Of a stretch of 64,000 nucleotides of DNA, positions 17,880 through 25,777 are shown one piece after another. The translations under genes were made by a program, and so were the position numbers. The notes below the pieces were generated by a model. That model was not told the origin of the DNA, did not search any database, and worked only from the letters and a program-made list of their open reading frames with translations. The stretch is from Agromyces salentinus (lineage in GTDB: Bacteria; Actinomycetota; Actinomycetes; Actinomycetales; Microbacteriaceae), in contig NZ_WBIR01000018.1 in NCBI RefSeq assembly GCF_009749395.1, positions 34,708 through 98,707 on the forward strand, given 5' to 3'. Every line of letters begins with the position of its first letter. Position 1 is the stretch's first letter.

Positions 17880-18646
17880 GAGCGCGCTCCCGCGGGTCGC
17901 GGACGCAGGTGCGAGACGCCGCCGTCGACGTCGAGCGCTGTGCCCGTCGTGGAGACCGAGCGCGGGCTCGCGAGGTAGGCGATCGCCGCCGCGACCTCCT
18001 CGGGCGCGACCATCCGGCCGGTGGCCTGACGGGCGTCGAGCGCCGCCCGCTCGGCGACGGGATCGGCGAAGCCCTGCAGCATCCGGTCGACGAAGGGGGT
18101 GTGCACCGTACCCGGGCACACGCAGTTGACGCGGATGCCCTCGGCGACGTGGTCGGTGGCCATCGCGTAGGTCAACGCGAGCACCGCGCCCTTCGACGCC
18201 GAGTACAGGGCCCGCTGGGGCAGCCCGTTCAACGCCGCGATCGAGCTGACGTTGACGACGGATGCCGCCTCCGAGCGTCGCAGCCACGGGAGTGCCGCGG
18301 CCGTCACGCGCGCCATGCCGATGACGTTGACGTCGAGCACGCGCGCCCACTCGGCGTCGTCGTTCTCGGCGACGGTGCCGACCGCGCTGATGCCCGCGTT
18401 GTTCACGACGACGTCGATGCCGCCCAGGCGTTCGGCGACCTCGGCAACGGCCCGCTCGATCGAGGCCCGGTCCGTGACATCCGCCGTGAATCCGTGCAGC
18501 GGCTCGGGCAGTCCGTCGAGAGTGCGGTCGAGCACGGCCACGGTGGCGCCGCGCTCGACGAACTCCTTCGCCGTCGCGAGGCCGATGCCGGATGCCCCGC
18601 CCGTCACGATCGCGACGAGGCCGTCGAACTCGGCGGCGGCGCTCAT
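17876..18646 (-). CDS. SDR oxidoreductase, probable 2-keto-3-deoxy-L-fuconate dehydrogenase
   Basis: 256 aa short-chain dehydrogenase. NAD-binding TGGASGIG lies at residues 15-22, NNAG follows in the fourth strand, and the catalytic Ser is in NVSSIAA and Tyr-Lys in YSASK. D at the end of beta-2 (VLDRTLD) favours NAD. It overlaps the FAH gene (stop at 18643) and the mutarotase by 4 bp each. In the bacterial oxidative L-fucose pathway an SDR oxidises 2-keto-3-deoxy-L-fuconate to the 2,4-diketo acid cleaved by the FAH-family enzyme. That role is inferred from the operon. Confidence 0.85.
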   Translation of the reverse strand: MSAAAEFDGLVAIVTGGASGIGLATAKEFVERGATVAVLDRTLDGLPEPLHGFTADVTDRASIERAVAEVAERLGGIDVVVNNAGISAVGTVAENDDAEWARVLDVNVIGMARVTAAALPWLRRSEAASVVNVSSIAALNGLPQRALYSASKGAVLALTYAMATDHVAEGIRVNCVCPGTVHTPFVDRMLQGFADPVAERAALDARQATGRMVAPEEVAAAIAYLASPRSVSTTGTALDVDGGVSHLRPRPAGARS

Positions 18647-19503
18647 GCCTGCACCATGGACTGGCTCGCCCGGCCGAGGCCGTCGATCTCGAGCTCGACC
18701 GTATCGCCGGCTCGCAGGTACGGGTTGCCCTCGATGCCGAGCGCGACGCCCGCGGGCGTGCCGGTGTTGATGAGGTCGCCCGGGCGCAGCACCATGAACT
18801 GGCTGAGGTACCAGATCACGTGCGCGACGGAGAAGAGCATGTCGGCGCTCGTGCCGTTCTGCCGGATCTCGCCGTTGACCCAGAGGCGCAGGCCGAGCGC
18901 CTGCGGGTCGGCGACGTCGGAAGCGGGCACCAGCACGGGGCCGAGCGGGTTGAACGTCTCGCAGCTCTTGCCCTTGTCCCACTGGCCGCCGCGCTCGAGC
19001 TGGAACTCGCGCTCCGACACGTCGTGCGAGACCGCATAGCCGGCGACATGGGCGAGCGCCTCGTCGGGCGATGCGAGGTAGCGCGCCGTCGTGCCGATGA
19101 CGACGCCGAGCTCGACCTCCCAGTCGGTCTTCGTCGAGTTGCGCGGAATCAGCACGTCGTCGAAGGGGCCGACCACGGTCGACGGGTCCTTCATGAAGAC
19201 GACCGGCTCGGCCGGCAGCGCGGCACCGGTCTCCTCGGCGTGGTCGCGGTAGTTCAGCCCGATGCAGACGACCTTGCCCGGCGCCGCGATGGGGGCGCCG
19301 ACGCGCAGGCCGGTCGCATCGCCGTCGAGGTCGGGCAGCGAGTCGAGCGCGGCCGCGATGCGGGCGACACCGTCGGCGGCGAAGAACGCGCCGTCGAAGT
19401 CGGCCGTGAGCGATCGCGCGTCGAGGGTGCGTGCACCGACGCGGACGACGGGGACCTCGTGGCCCGCGTCGCCCAGTCGAGCCAACGTGAACTGGTCAGT
19501 CAT
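18643..19503 (-). CDS. FAH family hydrolase, probable 2,4-diketo-3-deoxy-L-fuconate hydrolase
   Basis: 286 aa fumarylacetoacetate-hydrolase fold. IGLNYRDHAEETG begins the core. Metal-ligand glutamates lie in DWEVELGVVI, and the family signature FNPLGPVLVP...GLRLWVNGEIRQNG...LRPGDLINTGTPAGV continues to the end. Length matches the UGL-type 2,4-diketo acid hydrolases that release pyruvate and L-lactate in non-phosphorylative L-fucose or L-rhamnose breakdown. It overlaps the lactonase stop by 8 bp and the SDR start by 4 bp. Other FAH enzymes act on different beta-diketones, so the substrate is an inference from context. Confidence 0.85.
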   Translation of the reverse strand: MTDQFTLARLGDAGHEVPVVRVGARTLDARSLTADFDGAFFAADGVARIAAALDSLPDLDGDATGLRVGAPIAAPGKVVCIGLNYRDHAEETGAALPAEPVVFMKDPSTVVGPFDDVLIPRNSTKTDWEVELGVVIGTTARYLASPDEALAHVAGYAVSHDVSEREFQLERGGQWDKGKSCETFNPLGPVLVPASDVADPQALGLRLWVNGEIRQNGTSADMLFSVAHVIWYLSQFMVLRPGDLINTGTPAGVALGIEGNPYLRAGDTVELEIDGLGRASQSMVQA

Positions 19504-20377
19504 CGAGGGGCTCCGATTCTGGGAGGGTGTAGAACCTGCGGGCGGTTCCCGCGAGGATGGCGTCGCGCTCGGCGACGGTGAGGTCGGCGAGGAGCTCGGA
19601 GAGCCCCTGCCAGACGTGGGCGTACCCGCCCGCGATGAGCGAGACGGGCCAGTCGCCGCCGTACATGAGCCGGTCGGGGCCGAAGGCCTCGAGCGCGTGG
19701 TCGAGGACCGGTCGCACCTGCTCGACCGTCCAGGAGGCTGGGTCCCCGGTGGCGGCGTAGAGCCCCGACACCTTGCCGTGCACCCGCGGGTTCTCGGCAA
19801 CCCGTGCGATGAGGGAGGCCCAGGGCTCCCACGCGTCATCGCCCGGCACGGCCAGGCCGATGGGCGGCTTGTTGAGGTGGTCGAGGACGAGGTCGAGCTC
19901 CGGATGCCGCTCGGAGATCCCGAGCACCGCCTCGAGGTGCTCGGGCAGCACGCCGACGACGTCGAAGGGCACGCCCGCCGCCGCGAGCAGGCCCAGCGTC
20001 TCGTCGACGTCGGGCCGGCGGAGCCAGTTCGGGTCGGGCCGGTCGTGGATCAGGTTGCGCACCCCGCGGAAGAGCGGCCGCCGTCGGAGCTCCTCGAGGC
20101 GTTCCGCGGCGCGGGCCGGATCGTGCAGCGGCACGTAGCCGACGATGCCGTGCACGACGGGGTGGCGGCCCGCGACCTCGAACATGTGCTCGGTGTCCTC
20201 GTCGTTGTCGGCCGACTGCACGAGCACGGTTCCGACGACGCCCGCGGCCGTGAACTCCGGCATCACCTCGTCCATCTCGATCGTGCGGTGCAGCACCCCG
20301 GCCTCAGGGGTGAGCCAGGCGTAGTCGGCCCGCTCGAGGTTCCACACGTGCTGGTGCGCGTCGATGACCCCGGTCAT
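19496..20377 (-). CDS. Amidohydrolase-family L-fuconolactonase
   Basis: 293 aa metal-dependent hydrolase of the amidohydrolase-2/COG3618 group. It starts MTGVIDAHQHVWN (metal-binding HxH) and carries LVLDHLNKPPIG and YGGDWPVSL with the Asp that activates water. These motifs are the pattern of L-fuconolactonase and L-rhamnono-lactonase, which open sugar lactones to aldonates. It is the first gene of a four-gene overlapping operon (lactonase, FAH hydrolase, SDR, mutarotase) and is divergent from the GntR regulator. A CCTCC on the complement (20383-20387) supplies the ribosome-binding site. Confidence 0.87.
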   Translation of the reverse strand: MTGVIDAHQHVWNLERADYAWLTPEAGVLHRTIEMDEVMPEFTAAGVVGTVLVQSADNDEDTEHMFEVAGRHPVVHGIVGYVPLHDPARAAERLEELRRRPLFRGVRNLIHDRPDPNWLRRPDVDETLGLLAAAGVPFDVVGVLPEHLEAVLGISERHPELDLVLDHLNKPPIGLAVPGDDAWEPWASLIARVAENPRVHGKVSGLYAATGDPASWTVEQVRPVLDHALEAFGPDRLMYGGDWPVSLIAGGYAHVWQGLSELLADLTVAERDAILAGTARRFYTLPESEPLDD

Positions 20378-20389
20378 GCGGCCTCCTCC

Positions 20390-20402
20390 AAAGATCTGAT
20401 GA
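20390..20402. promoter_or_regulatory. Candidate GntR operator before the fucose operon
   Basis: AAAGATCTGATGA lies in the 65-bp gap between the divergent lactonase and GntR genes. AAAGGTTAGATGA at 22297-22309, before the aldose dehydrogenase, is identical at 10 of 13 positions. Binding of the adjacent regulator is inferred. Confidence 0.4.
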
Positions 20403-20442
20403 ATTCGAGGGCGGATGTCGCCCGTTCGCCTAGGCTGTGGCC

Positions 20443-21285
20443 ATGACGAGCGAGAAGACCTCCGACGGCGGCCCGGCGCGCTCGCGCGCCCAGGTCGTGA
20501 TCGACGGCATCCGTCAGATGATCACGAGTGGCGAGCTGGTCGCAGGGTCCCGGCTGCCCGTGGAGCGTGACCTCGGCGAGCGGCTCGGCGTCTCGCGCGG
20601 ACCACTGCGCGAGGGCGTTCGGGCGCTCGTGATCCTCGGCATCCTCGAGACCAGGCAGGGCGACGGCACCTACGTGACCTCGCTCGAGCCCGGCCGGCTC
20701 TTCGAGCCGCTCGGCATGCTCGCCGAACTGCAGAGCCCCGAGAACAACGTGCACCTGCTCGGCGTGCGCCGCGTGCTCGAGCCCGAGGCGGCGGCGCACG
20801 CGGCGCTGCGCATCAGCGATGACGACCTGGCCGAGGCCGGCCGCATCCTCGACCGCGGCGAGTCGCTGCTCACCGACGAGCGCATCGACCTCGAGGCCAC
20901 CATCGACGTCGACACCGACTTCCACCGGCTCATCGCGACCGCCAGCGGCAATCCCGCGTTCGCCGCGATCATCGATGCGCTCGTGAGCCGCACCGCGCGG
21001 GCCCGCCTCTGGCGCGCGATCCACCAGCACGACGCCGTGCACTCGACGCAGCAGGAGCACCGGGCGATCCTCGCCGCGCTCGCGGCGCACGACCCCGACC
21101 GGGCCCGCATCCGCATGATGGTGCACGTGCTCGGCGTCGAGGAGTACACGGCCGCCCACCTCGACGAGTCCGCGCCCGAGATCGTCGACGGCGGAGAGCC
21201 CGGTGCGGCGCTGCGTGACCGAGGCGATGCGCAGTCGGGCGAGGCCGCCGGGGGCGCCGACTCCGGCGAGGCCGCCGGCTCCTGA
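20443..21285 (+). CDS. GntR/FadR (FCD) family transcriptional regulator
   Basis: 280 aa. An N-terminal winged helix (SRAQVVIDGIRQMITSGEL...LPVERDLGERLGVSRGPLREGVRAL, then GDGTYV in the wing) is followed by an all-helical FCD ligand domain with the metal-site histidines (DTDFHRLI, QQEHRAILAAL, MVHVLG). The ATG at 20443 is six bases after a TAGGCT -10 box (20431-20436), a leaderless start; the in-frame GTG at 20437 would lie before the start of the transcript. FCD regulators usually repress sugar-acid genes and release DNA on binding the acid. It is divergent from the fucose-type operon, which it probably controls. Confidence 0.9.
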   Translation: MTSEKTSDGGPARSRAQVVIDGIRQMITSGELVAGSRLPVERDLGERLGVSRGPLREGVRALVILGILETRQGDGTYVTSLEPGRLFEPLGMLAELQSPENNVHLLGVRRVLEPEAAAHAALRISDDDLAEAGRILDRGESLLTDERIDLEATIDVDTDFHRLIATASGNPAFAAIIDALVSRTARARLWRAIHQHDAVHSTQQEHRAILAALAAHDPDRARIRMMVHVLGVEEYTAAHLDESAPEIVDGGEPGAALRDRGDAQSGEAAGGADSGEAAGS

Positions 21286-21289
21286 GCCG

Positions 21290-22264
21290 TCAGGCATCGC
21301 GCAGCAGCCCGCGCTCGGCCAGCGTCGACCACAGCTCGTCGGGCACCTCGGCACCGACCCGCTCGACGGCCTGCTCGACCTGGTCGGCCGTGCGCATGCC
21401 CACCACCACGGAGACGACGCTCGGATGCCGCAGCGGGAAGGCCAGCGCGGCCTCGGGCAGGGTCACCCCGAACGACTCGCACACGTCGGCGATCTCGTTG
21501 GCCCTCGCGATGACCTCGGCAGGCGCCTGGGCGTAGTCGTAGCGTGCGTCGGCGGGCGGTCGCGGTCGTGAGAGCAGCCCCGAGTTGTAGACGCCGGCCG
21601 CCACGATGGCGACCCCGCGCTCGCTCGCAGCGGGCAGCAGGTCCTCGAGGGCGCCCTGCTCGAGCAGCGTGTAGCGCCCGGCCAGCATGATCAGGTCGAC
21701 GTCATGGCGGAGCACGAACTCGGTGGGCATGGCCGACTGGTTCATGCCCGCACCGACGGCTCGCACGACGCCCTCGTCGCGCAGCTCGATGAGGGCGGGG
21801 ATCGCCTCGGCATGCGCCTCCGGGCCGTAGTCGTCGGGGTCGTGGAGGTAGGCGATGTCGATGCGGTCGAGGCCGAGCCGCTCGAGGCTCTCGTCGATCG
21901 AGCGGCGGATGCCGTCGCGGCTGAGGTCGAACCGACGGCGGAGGTCGGCCGGAACGTCGAAGCCCTGATCGTCCCGGGCGCGGCCGTCGTACTCCTCGTT
22001 CGGGACGATGAGCCGTCCGGCCTTGGTGGAGAGCACGTAGTCGTCGCGGGGGTAGGCGGCCAGCGCCGCCCCGAGCCGCCGTTCGGAGAGCCCGAGCCCG
22101 TAGTGCGGCGCCGTGTCGAAGTACCGGATGCCGCGGTCGTACGCCGCCGCGACGGCACCCGCCGCCTCGTCGTCGGTGGTGACGCGGGCGAGGTTGCCGA
22201 GTTGCGCGGCACCGAAGCCGAGCTCGGTCAGCGACAGGCCGGATCGCAACGTGCGACTCTTCAT
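21290..22264 (-). CDS. Aldo/keto reductase, probable L-fucose (D-threo-aldose) 1-dehydrogenase
   Basis: 324 aa AKR barrel. Tetrad elements are visible: RYFDTAPHYGLGLSE (Asp, Tyr), VLSTKAG (Lys) and IAYLHDPDDYG (His). ELGFGAAQLGNL and AGVYNSGLL are typical of the D-threo-aldose 1-dehydrogenase / L-galactose dehydrogenase group, which oxidises L-fucose, L-galactose or D-arabinose to the lactone. That is the first step ahead of the lactonase encoded 1.9 kb away. The start at 22264 follows GGAGGAA. It converges on the GntR gene with a 4-bp gap and is divergent from the MDR gene. Confidence 0.87.
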   Translation of the reverse strand: MKSRTLRSGLSLTELGFGAAQLGNLARVTTDDEAAGAVAAAYDRGIRYFDTAPHYGLGLSERRLGAALAAYPRDDYVLSTKAGRLIVPNEEYDGRARDDQGFDVPADLRRRFDLSRDGIRRSIDESLERLGLDRIDIAYLHDPDDYGPEAHAEAIPALIELRDEGVVRAVGAGMNQSAMPTEFVLRHDVDLIMLAGRYTLLEQGALEDLLPAASERGVAIVAAGVYNSGLLSRPRPPADARYDYAQAPAEVIARANEIADVCESFGVTLPEAALAFPLRHPSVVSVVVGMRTADQVEQAVERVGAEVPDELWSTLAERGLLRDA

Positions 22265-22296
22265 CGAGTTCCTCCAGGCATGAGAACGGGGTGAGT

Positions 22297-22309
22297 AAAG
22301 GTTAGATGA
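22297..22309. promoter_or_regulatory. Second candidate operator, between aldose dehydrogenase and MDR genes
   Basis: AAAGGTTAGATGA sits in the 135-bp divergent intergenic region and matches the 20390 site at 10 of 13 positions. A CATAAT -10-like box for the rightward MDR gene lies at 22337-22342. One regulator could thus cover both directions. Inferred only. Confidence 0.35.
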
Positions 22310-22399
22310 TTTCGCAGCGTCACGCCATTCCTCTGGCATAATCGAACCGATGTGGGCGAATAGGTCTCCTCAATCCGCCCCGAACGAGCTGGAGGATCA

Positions 22400-23434
22400 A
22401 TGCTGACCGCCACGTATGCGGGCGACCGCACCATCGCCATCGCCGAAGCGACCGAGGAGCCGCCGGCTCCCGGGCAGGTGCGCCTTCAGGTCGCCTACGT
22501 CGGCCTGTGCGGTACCGACCTGCACATCCTGCACGGGAACATGGACGCGAGGGTGCGGACCCCGCTCGTCTTCGGTCACGAGATGAGCGGCACGATCGAC
22601 GCCATCGGCGACGGCGTCGAGGGGTGGCACGAGGGACAGCAGGTCACCGTGATGCCCCTCGCATGGGACGGGACCTGCCCGGCATGCCTCGCCGGCAACG
22701 AGCACATCTGCCAGAACCTCGACTTCATCGGCATCGACTCCCCCGGCGCCCTGCAGGCGACCTGGAACGTCCCCGCCGAGGTGCTCGTGCCCCTGCCCGA
22801 CGACATGGCGCTCGATGCCGCCGCGCTCGTCGAGCCGGTCGCCGTCGCCGTGCACGACGTCCGCCGAGCGGAGATCAGGGGCGGCGAGCGCGCCGTCGTG
22901 ATCGGCGGCGGCCCCATCGGCGTGCTCATCGCGACGGTGGCCCGCGCGTTCGGCGCCGAGGTCGCCGTGGTCGAGCTCGACGCGACACGTCGCGCACAGG
23001 TCGCCGCACTCGGCTTCGAGGCCCTCGATCCCCGCGAGGTCGATCAGGTCGGCTGGGTCGAGGAATGGACGGATGGCGCCGGCGCGGACGTCGTCTTCGA
23101 GGTCTCGGGCGCGGCCCAGGCCGTGCTCGGCGCGACCGCCCTCGCCAAGGTGCGCGGCACGCTCGTCGTCGTCGCGATCCACCCCACCCCGCGCGAGATC
23201 GACCTGCAGCGCGTGTTCTGGCGCGAACTGCGCATCCTCGGCGCGCGCGTCTACGAGCGCACCGACTTCGAGCGTGCCGTCGAGCTGATCGCCGACGGCA
23301 CGATCCCGACCGACGTGCTCATCACGAAGATCGTGCCGCTCGCCGAGACCGGTGCCGCGTTCGAGGACCTCGAGGCGGGCCGCGCCATGAAGGTGCTCGT
23401 CGACGTGCAGGCCGGGCAGGAGGCGAGCGCATGA
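22400..23434 (+). CDS. Zinc-type medium-chain alcohol/polyol dehydrogenase
   Basis: 344 aa MDR enzyme. Catalytic zinc ligands are Cys37 (GLCGTD), His60 and Glu61 (FGHEMSG). The Rossmann motif is VIGGGPIGVL. In the structural-zinc lobe only three cysteines are present (TCPACLAGNEHIC); the first position is Asp (WDG), so this site is altered or empty, as in some sorbitol dehydrogenases. It resembles threonine/sorbitol/galactitol dehydrogenase relatives acting on secondary alcohols. GGAGGA precedes the ATG. Its stop overlaps the next SDR start, so the two act together, probably in sugar or uronate catabolism. Substrate unknown. Confidence 0.87.
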   Translation: MLTATYAGDRTIAIAEATEEPPAPGQVRLQVAYVGLCGTDLHILHGNMDARVRTPLVFGHEMSGTIDAIGDGVEGWHEGQQVTVMPLAWDGTCPACLAGNEHICQNLDFIGIDSPGALQATWNVPAEVLVPLPDDMALDAAALVEPVAVAVHDVRRAEIRGGERAVVIGGGPIGVLIATVARAFGAEVAVVELDATRRAQVAALGFEALDPREVDQVGWVEEWTDGAGADVVFEVSGAAQAVLGATALAKVRGTLVVVAIHPTPREIDLQRVFWRELRILGARVYERTDFERAVELIADGTIPTDVLITKIVPLAETGAAFEDLEAGRAMKVLVDVQAGQEASA

Positions 23435-24189
23435 GCGTGTCGTTCGACCTCACCGGAACGACGGCCGTCGTCACCGGCGCCAAGCGCGGCATCGGCTACG
23501 CGATGGCCGAGGCCCTCGCCGAGGCCGGTGCCGACATCATCGGCGTGAGCGCCACCATCGAGGCCGAGGGCAGCGCGATCGCCGCCGCGGTCGAGGCGCA
23601 CGGACGCCGCTTCGAGGCGCGCGCGGTCGACTTCGCCGACCGGGAGGCCGTGCTCGCCCTCGCCGGGGAACTGCGCGACCGGGAGATCGACATCCTCGTG
23701 AACAACGCGGGCACGATCGAGCGGGCGCCCGCCGCGGAGCATCCGCTCGAGTGGTGGGACCGCGTCGTCGAGGTCAACCTGTCGAGCCAGTTCGTGCTCA
23801 CCCAGGCCGTCGGCGCCGGCATGCTCGCCCGCGGCCGCGGCAAGGTCATCTTCACCGCCAGCCTGCTGAGCTTCCAGGGCGGCATCAACGTCCCCGGCTA
23901 CGCGGCCGCGAAGTCGGGCATCTCCGGACTCGTGAAGGCCCTCGCCAATGAGTGGACCGCCCGCGGCGTGACCGTGAACGGCATCGCCCCCGGCTACATC
24001 GCGACCGACAACACGCAGAACCTGCGCGACGACCCCGACCGCTCGAAGGCGATCCTGGACCGCATCCCGGCCGGGCGCTGGGGCCGCCCCGACGACATCG
24101 CCGGCCCGACGGTGTTCCTCGCCTCGCCGGCATCGGACTACGTCTCGGGCGTCATCCTCCCGGTCGACGGCGGGTGGCTCGGGCGCTGA
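23431..24189 (+). CDS. SDR oxidoreductase of the KduD / 2-deoxygluconate dehydrogenase type
   Basis: 252 aa. It begins SFDLTGTTAVVTGAKRGIGYAMA (cofactor loop) and has VNNAG, the catalytic FTASLLSFQGG and YAAAKSGI, and ends ASDYVSGVILPVDGGWLGR. This closely follows 2-dehydro-3-deoxy-D-gluconate 5-dehydrogenase (KduD) and gluconate 5-dehydrogenase. KduD works in breakdown of unsaturated uronates from pectin or glycosaminoglycan, reducing or oxidising C5 ketones. It is translationally coupled to the MDR gene (ATGA overlap). No KduI is nearby, so the exact substrate is open. It converges on the ALDH gene with a 50-bp GC-rich gap. Confidence 0.85.
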   Translation: MSVSFDLTGTTAVVTGAKRGIGYAMAEALAEAGADIIGVSATIEAEGSAIAAAVEAHGRRFEARAVDFADREAVLALAGELRDREIDILVNNAGTIERAPAAEHPLEWWDRVVEVNLSSQFVLTQAVGAGMLARGRGKVIFTASLLSFQGGINVPGYAAAKSGISGLVKALANEWTARGVTVNGIAPGYIATDNTQNLRDDPDRSKAILDRIPAGRWGRPDDIAGPTVFLASPASDYVSGVILPVDGGWLGR

Positions 24190-24239
24190 GTCGGCGCGGG
24201 GCGCGCGAGCGCGGGGCGCACGCGGCGCGCGAGCCGGGC

Positions 24240-25742
24240 TCAGTCGAGCTGCAGCCGGCCGTCGACGCGCCGTGGGATCCCGCGGTAGCCGTCGCGCAGC
24301 TCGGCGGGCAGCACGGCCTCCGGCGCGTCCTGGTACGCGAGCGGGCGGAGGAACCGGCGGATCGCGCTCACGCCCACCGACGTGTGCTGCGAGTTCGTCG
24401 AGGGCCACGGGCCACCGTGGTGCTGGGCCCACGACACGCGCACCCCGGTCGGGTAGCCGTCGAACACGAGGCGCCCGACGCGCGGCGCGAGCTCGCCGAC
24501 GAGCGCGGCGACGGCATCCGACTCGGCGGGCTCGCTGTGCACCGTGGCCGTGAGCGAATCGGGCACGGCATCGAGCGCGGCGAGGATGTCGCGGTCGTCG
24601 CCGTACCGCGCGACGACGATGAGCGGCCCGAACGCCTCCTCGGCGATCTCGGCCGTGAGCGCGGTCGCCTCGACCCCGAGCACGGTGGGCGCGGCGGTGA
24701 AGCCCTCGCCCCGGTCGGTGCCACGGGCGAGCAACTGCACCGCACCCTCCCCCACGAGCCGGCCGCGGATCTCGTCGAACGAGGTCGCGATGCGCTCGTT
24801 GAGGAGCACGGATGCCGCGGCATCCGTCGCCCGTTCGACCAGGCGCGCGACGAGTGCATCGCCATCGGCGCCGTACGGCACGAACGCGACCCCGGGCTTC
24901 GTGCAGAACTGCCCGGAGCCGAGGGTGAAGGAGCCGTACAGGCCGTCGGCGATCTCGGTCGCGCGGGCGGCCGCCGCGCCGGGCGTGATCACGAGCGGGT
25001 TGAGGCTCGAGAGCTCGCCGTAGAAGGGGATGGGCTCGTCGCGGCCGGCGATGATGTCCATCAACGCCTGCCCGCCCGTGAGCGAGCCGGTGAAGCCGAC
25101 GGCCCGCACGAGCGGGTGCGCCACGAGCGCGGCCCCGGCGGCGGTGCCGTAGACGATTCCGAGCAAGCCGTCGGGTGCGCCGTACGCGCGTGCGGCGTCG
25201 GAGAGCACGGCGTACGACCGCGCCGACGTCTCGAGGTGCGACGAGTGGGCCTTCAGCACCACGGCGTTGCCGCCGGCCAGCGCCGAGGCGGTGTCGCCGC
25301 CCGCCACGGAGAACGCGAAGGGGAAGTTGCTCGAGCCGAACACGGCGACCGGTCCGATCGGGACGAGCAGGCGCCGCAGCTCGGGCGCGGGCCCGAGCGC
25401 CGTCTGCCCCGCGTGGTCGATCGCGACCTCGAGGTAGCCGCCCTCGCGGACGGCCTCGGCGAAGAGCCGGAACTGGAACGCGCTCCGCGAGACCTCGCCG
25501 TCGAGGCGTGCCGTGCCGAGGCCGGTCTCGCGGTCGGCGACGGCGACGAGCTCGACGCGGTCCGCCTCGAGCGCGTCCGCGAGGGCGTCGAGGAGGCCGG
25601 CGCGCCAGGCGCGGTCGTGCCCGGCGACGGCGGCGAAGGCGGCCTGCGCGGCGCGCACGATGGCATCGGCCTGCTCAGCGGTGGTCGCTTCGAGTCCGGT
25701 CGGGGCGACGGCGCGAGTGCGCGGGTCGGTGGTGGTCAGCAT
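24240..25742 (-). CDS. Aldehyde dehydrogenase, 2-oxoglutarate-semialdehyde (2,5-dioxovalerate) type
   Basis: 500 aa. FGSSNFPFAFSVAGGDTASALAGG and VLKAHSSHLETS are the cofactor-site signatures of the 2,5-dioxovalerate/2-oxoglutarate-semialdehyde dehydrogenases. The catalytic Glu is in PFYGELSSLNP and the nucleophilic Cys in SGQFCTKPG. The product is 2-oxoglutarate, feeding the TCA cycle. It is the last gene of the 12.5-kb operon, 35 bp after the FAH-type dehydratase that would make its substrate. Together they form the final two steps of a Weimberg-type route. Confidence 0.9.
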   Translation of the reverse strand: MLTTTDPRTRAVAPTGLEATTAEQADAIVRAAQAAFAAVAGHDRAWRAGLLDALADALEADRVELVAVADRETGLGTARLDGEVSRSAFQFRLFAEAVREGGYLEVAIDHAGQTALGPAPELRRLLVPIGPVAVFGSSNFPFAFSVAGGDTASALAGGNAVVLKAHSSHLETSARSYAVLSDAARAYGAPDGLLGIVYGTAAGAALVAHPLVRAVGFTGSLTGGQALMDIIAGRDEPIPFYGELSSLNPLVITPGAAAARATEIADGLYGSFTLGSGQFCTKPGVAFVPYGADGDALVARLVERATDAAASVLLNERIATSFDEIRGRLVGEGAVQLLARGTDRGEGFTAAPTVLGVEATALTAEIAEEAFGPLIVVARYGDDRDILAALDAVPDSLTATVHSEPAESDAVAALVGELAPRVGRLVFDGYPTGVRVSWAQHHGGPWPSTNSQHTSVGVSAIRRFLRPLAYQDAPEAVLPAELRDGYRGIPRRVDGRLQLD

Positions 25743-25777
25743 GGTGGTCTCCTGGGTCGGCGCAGCAGTCGTTCGCG

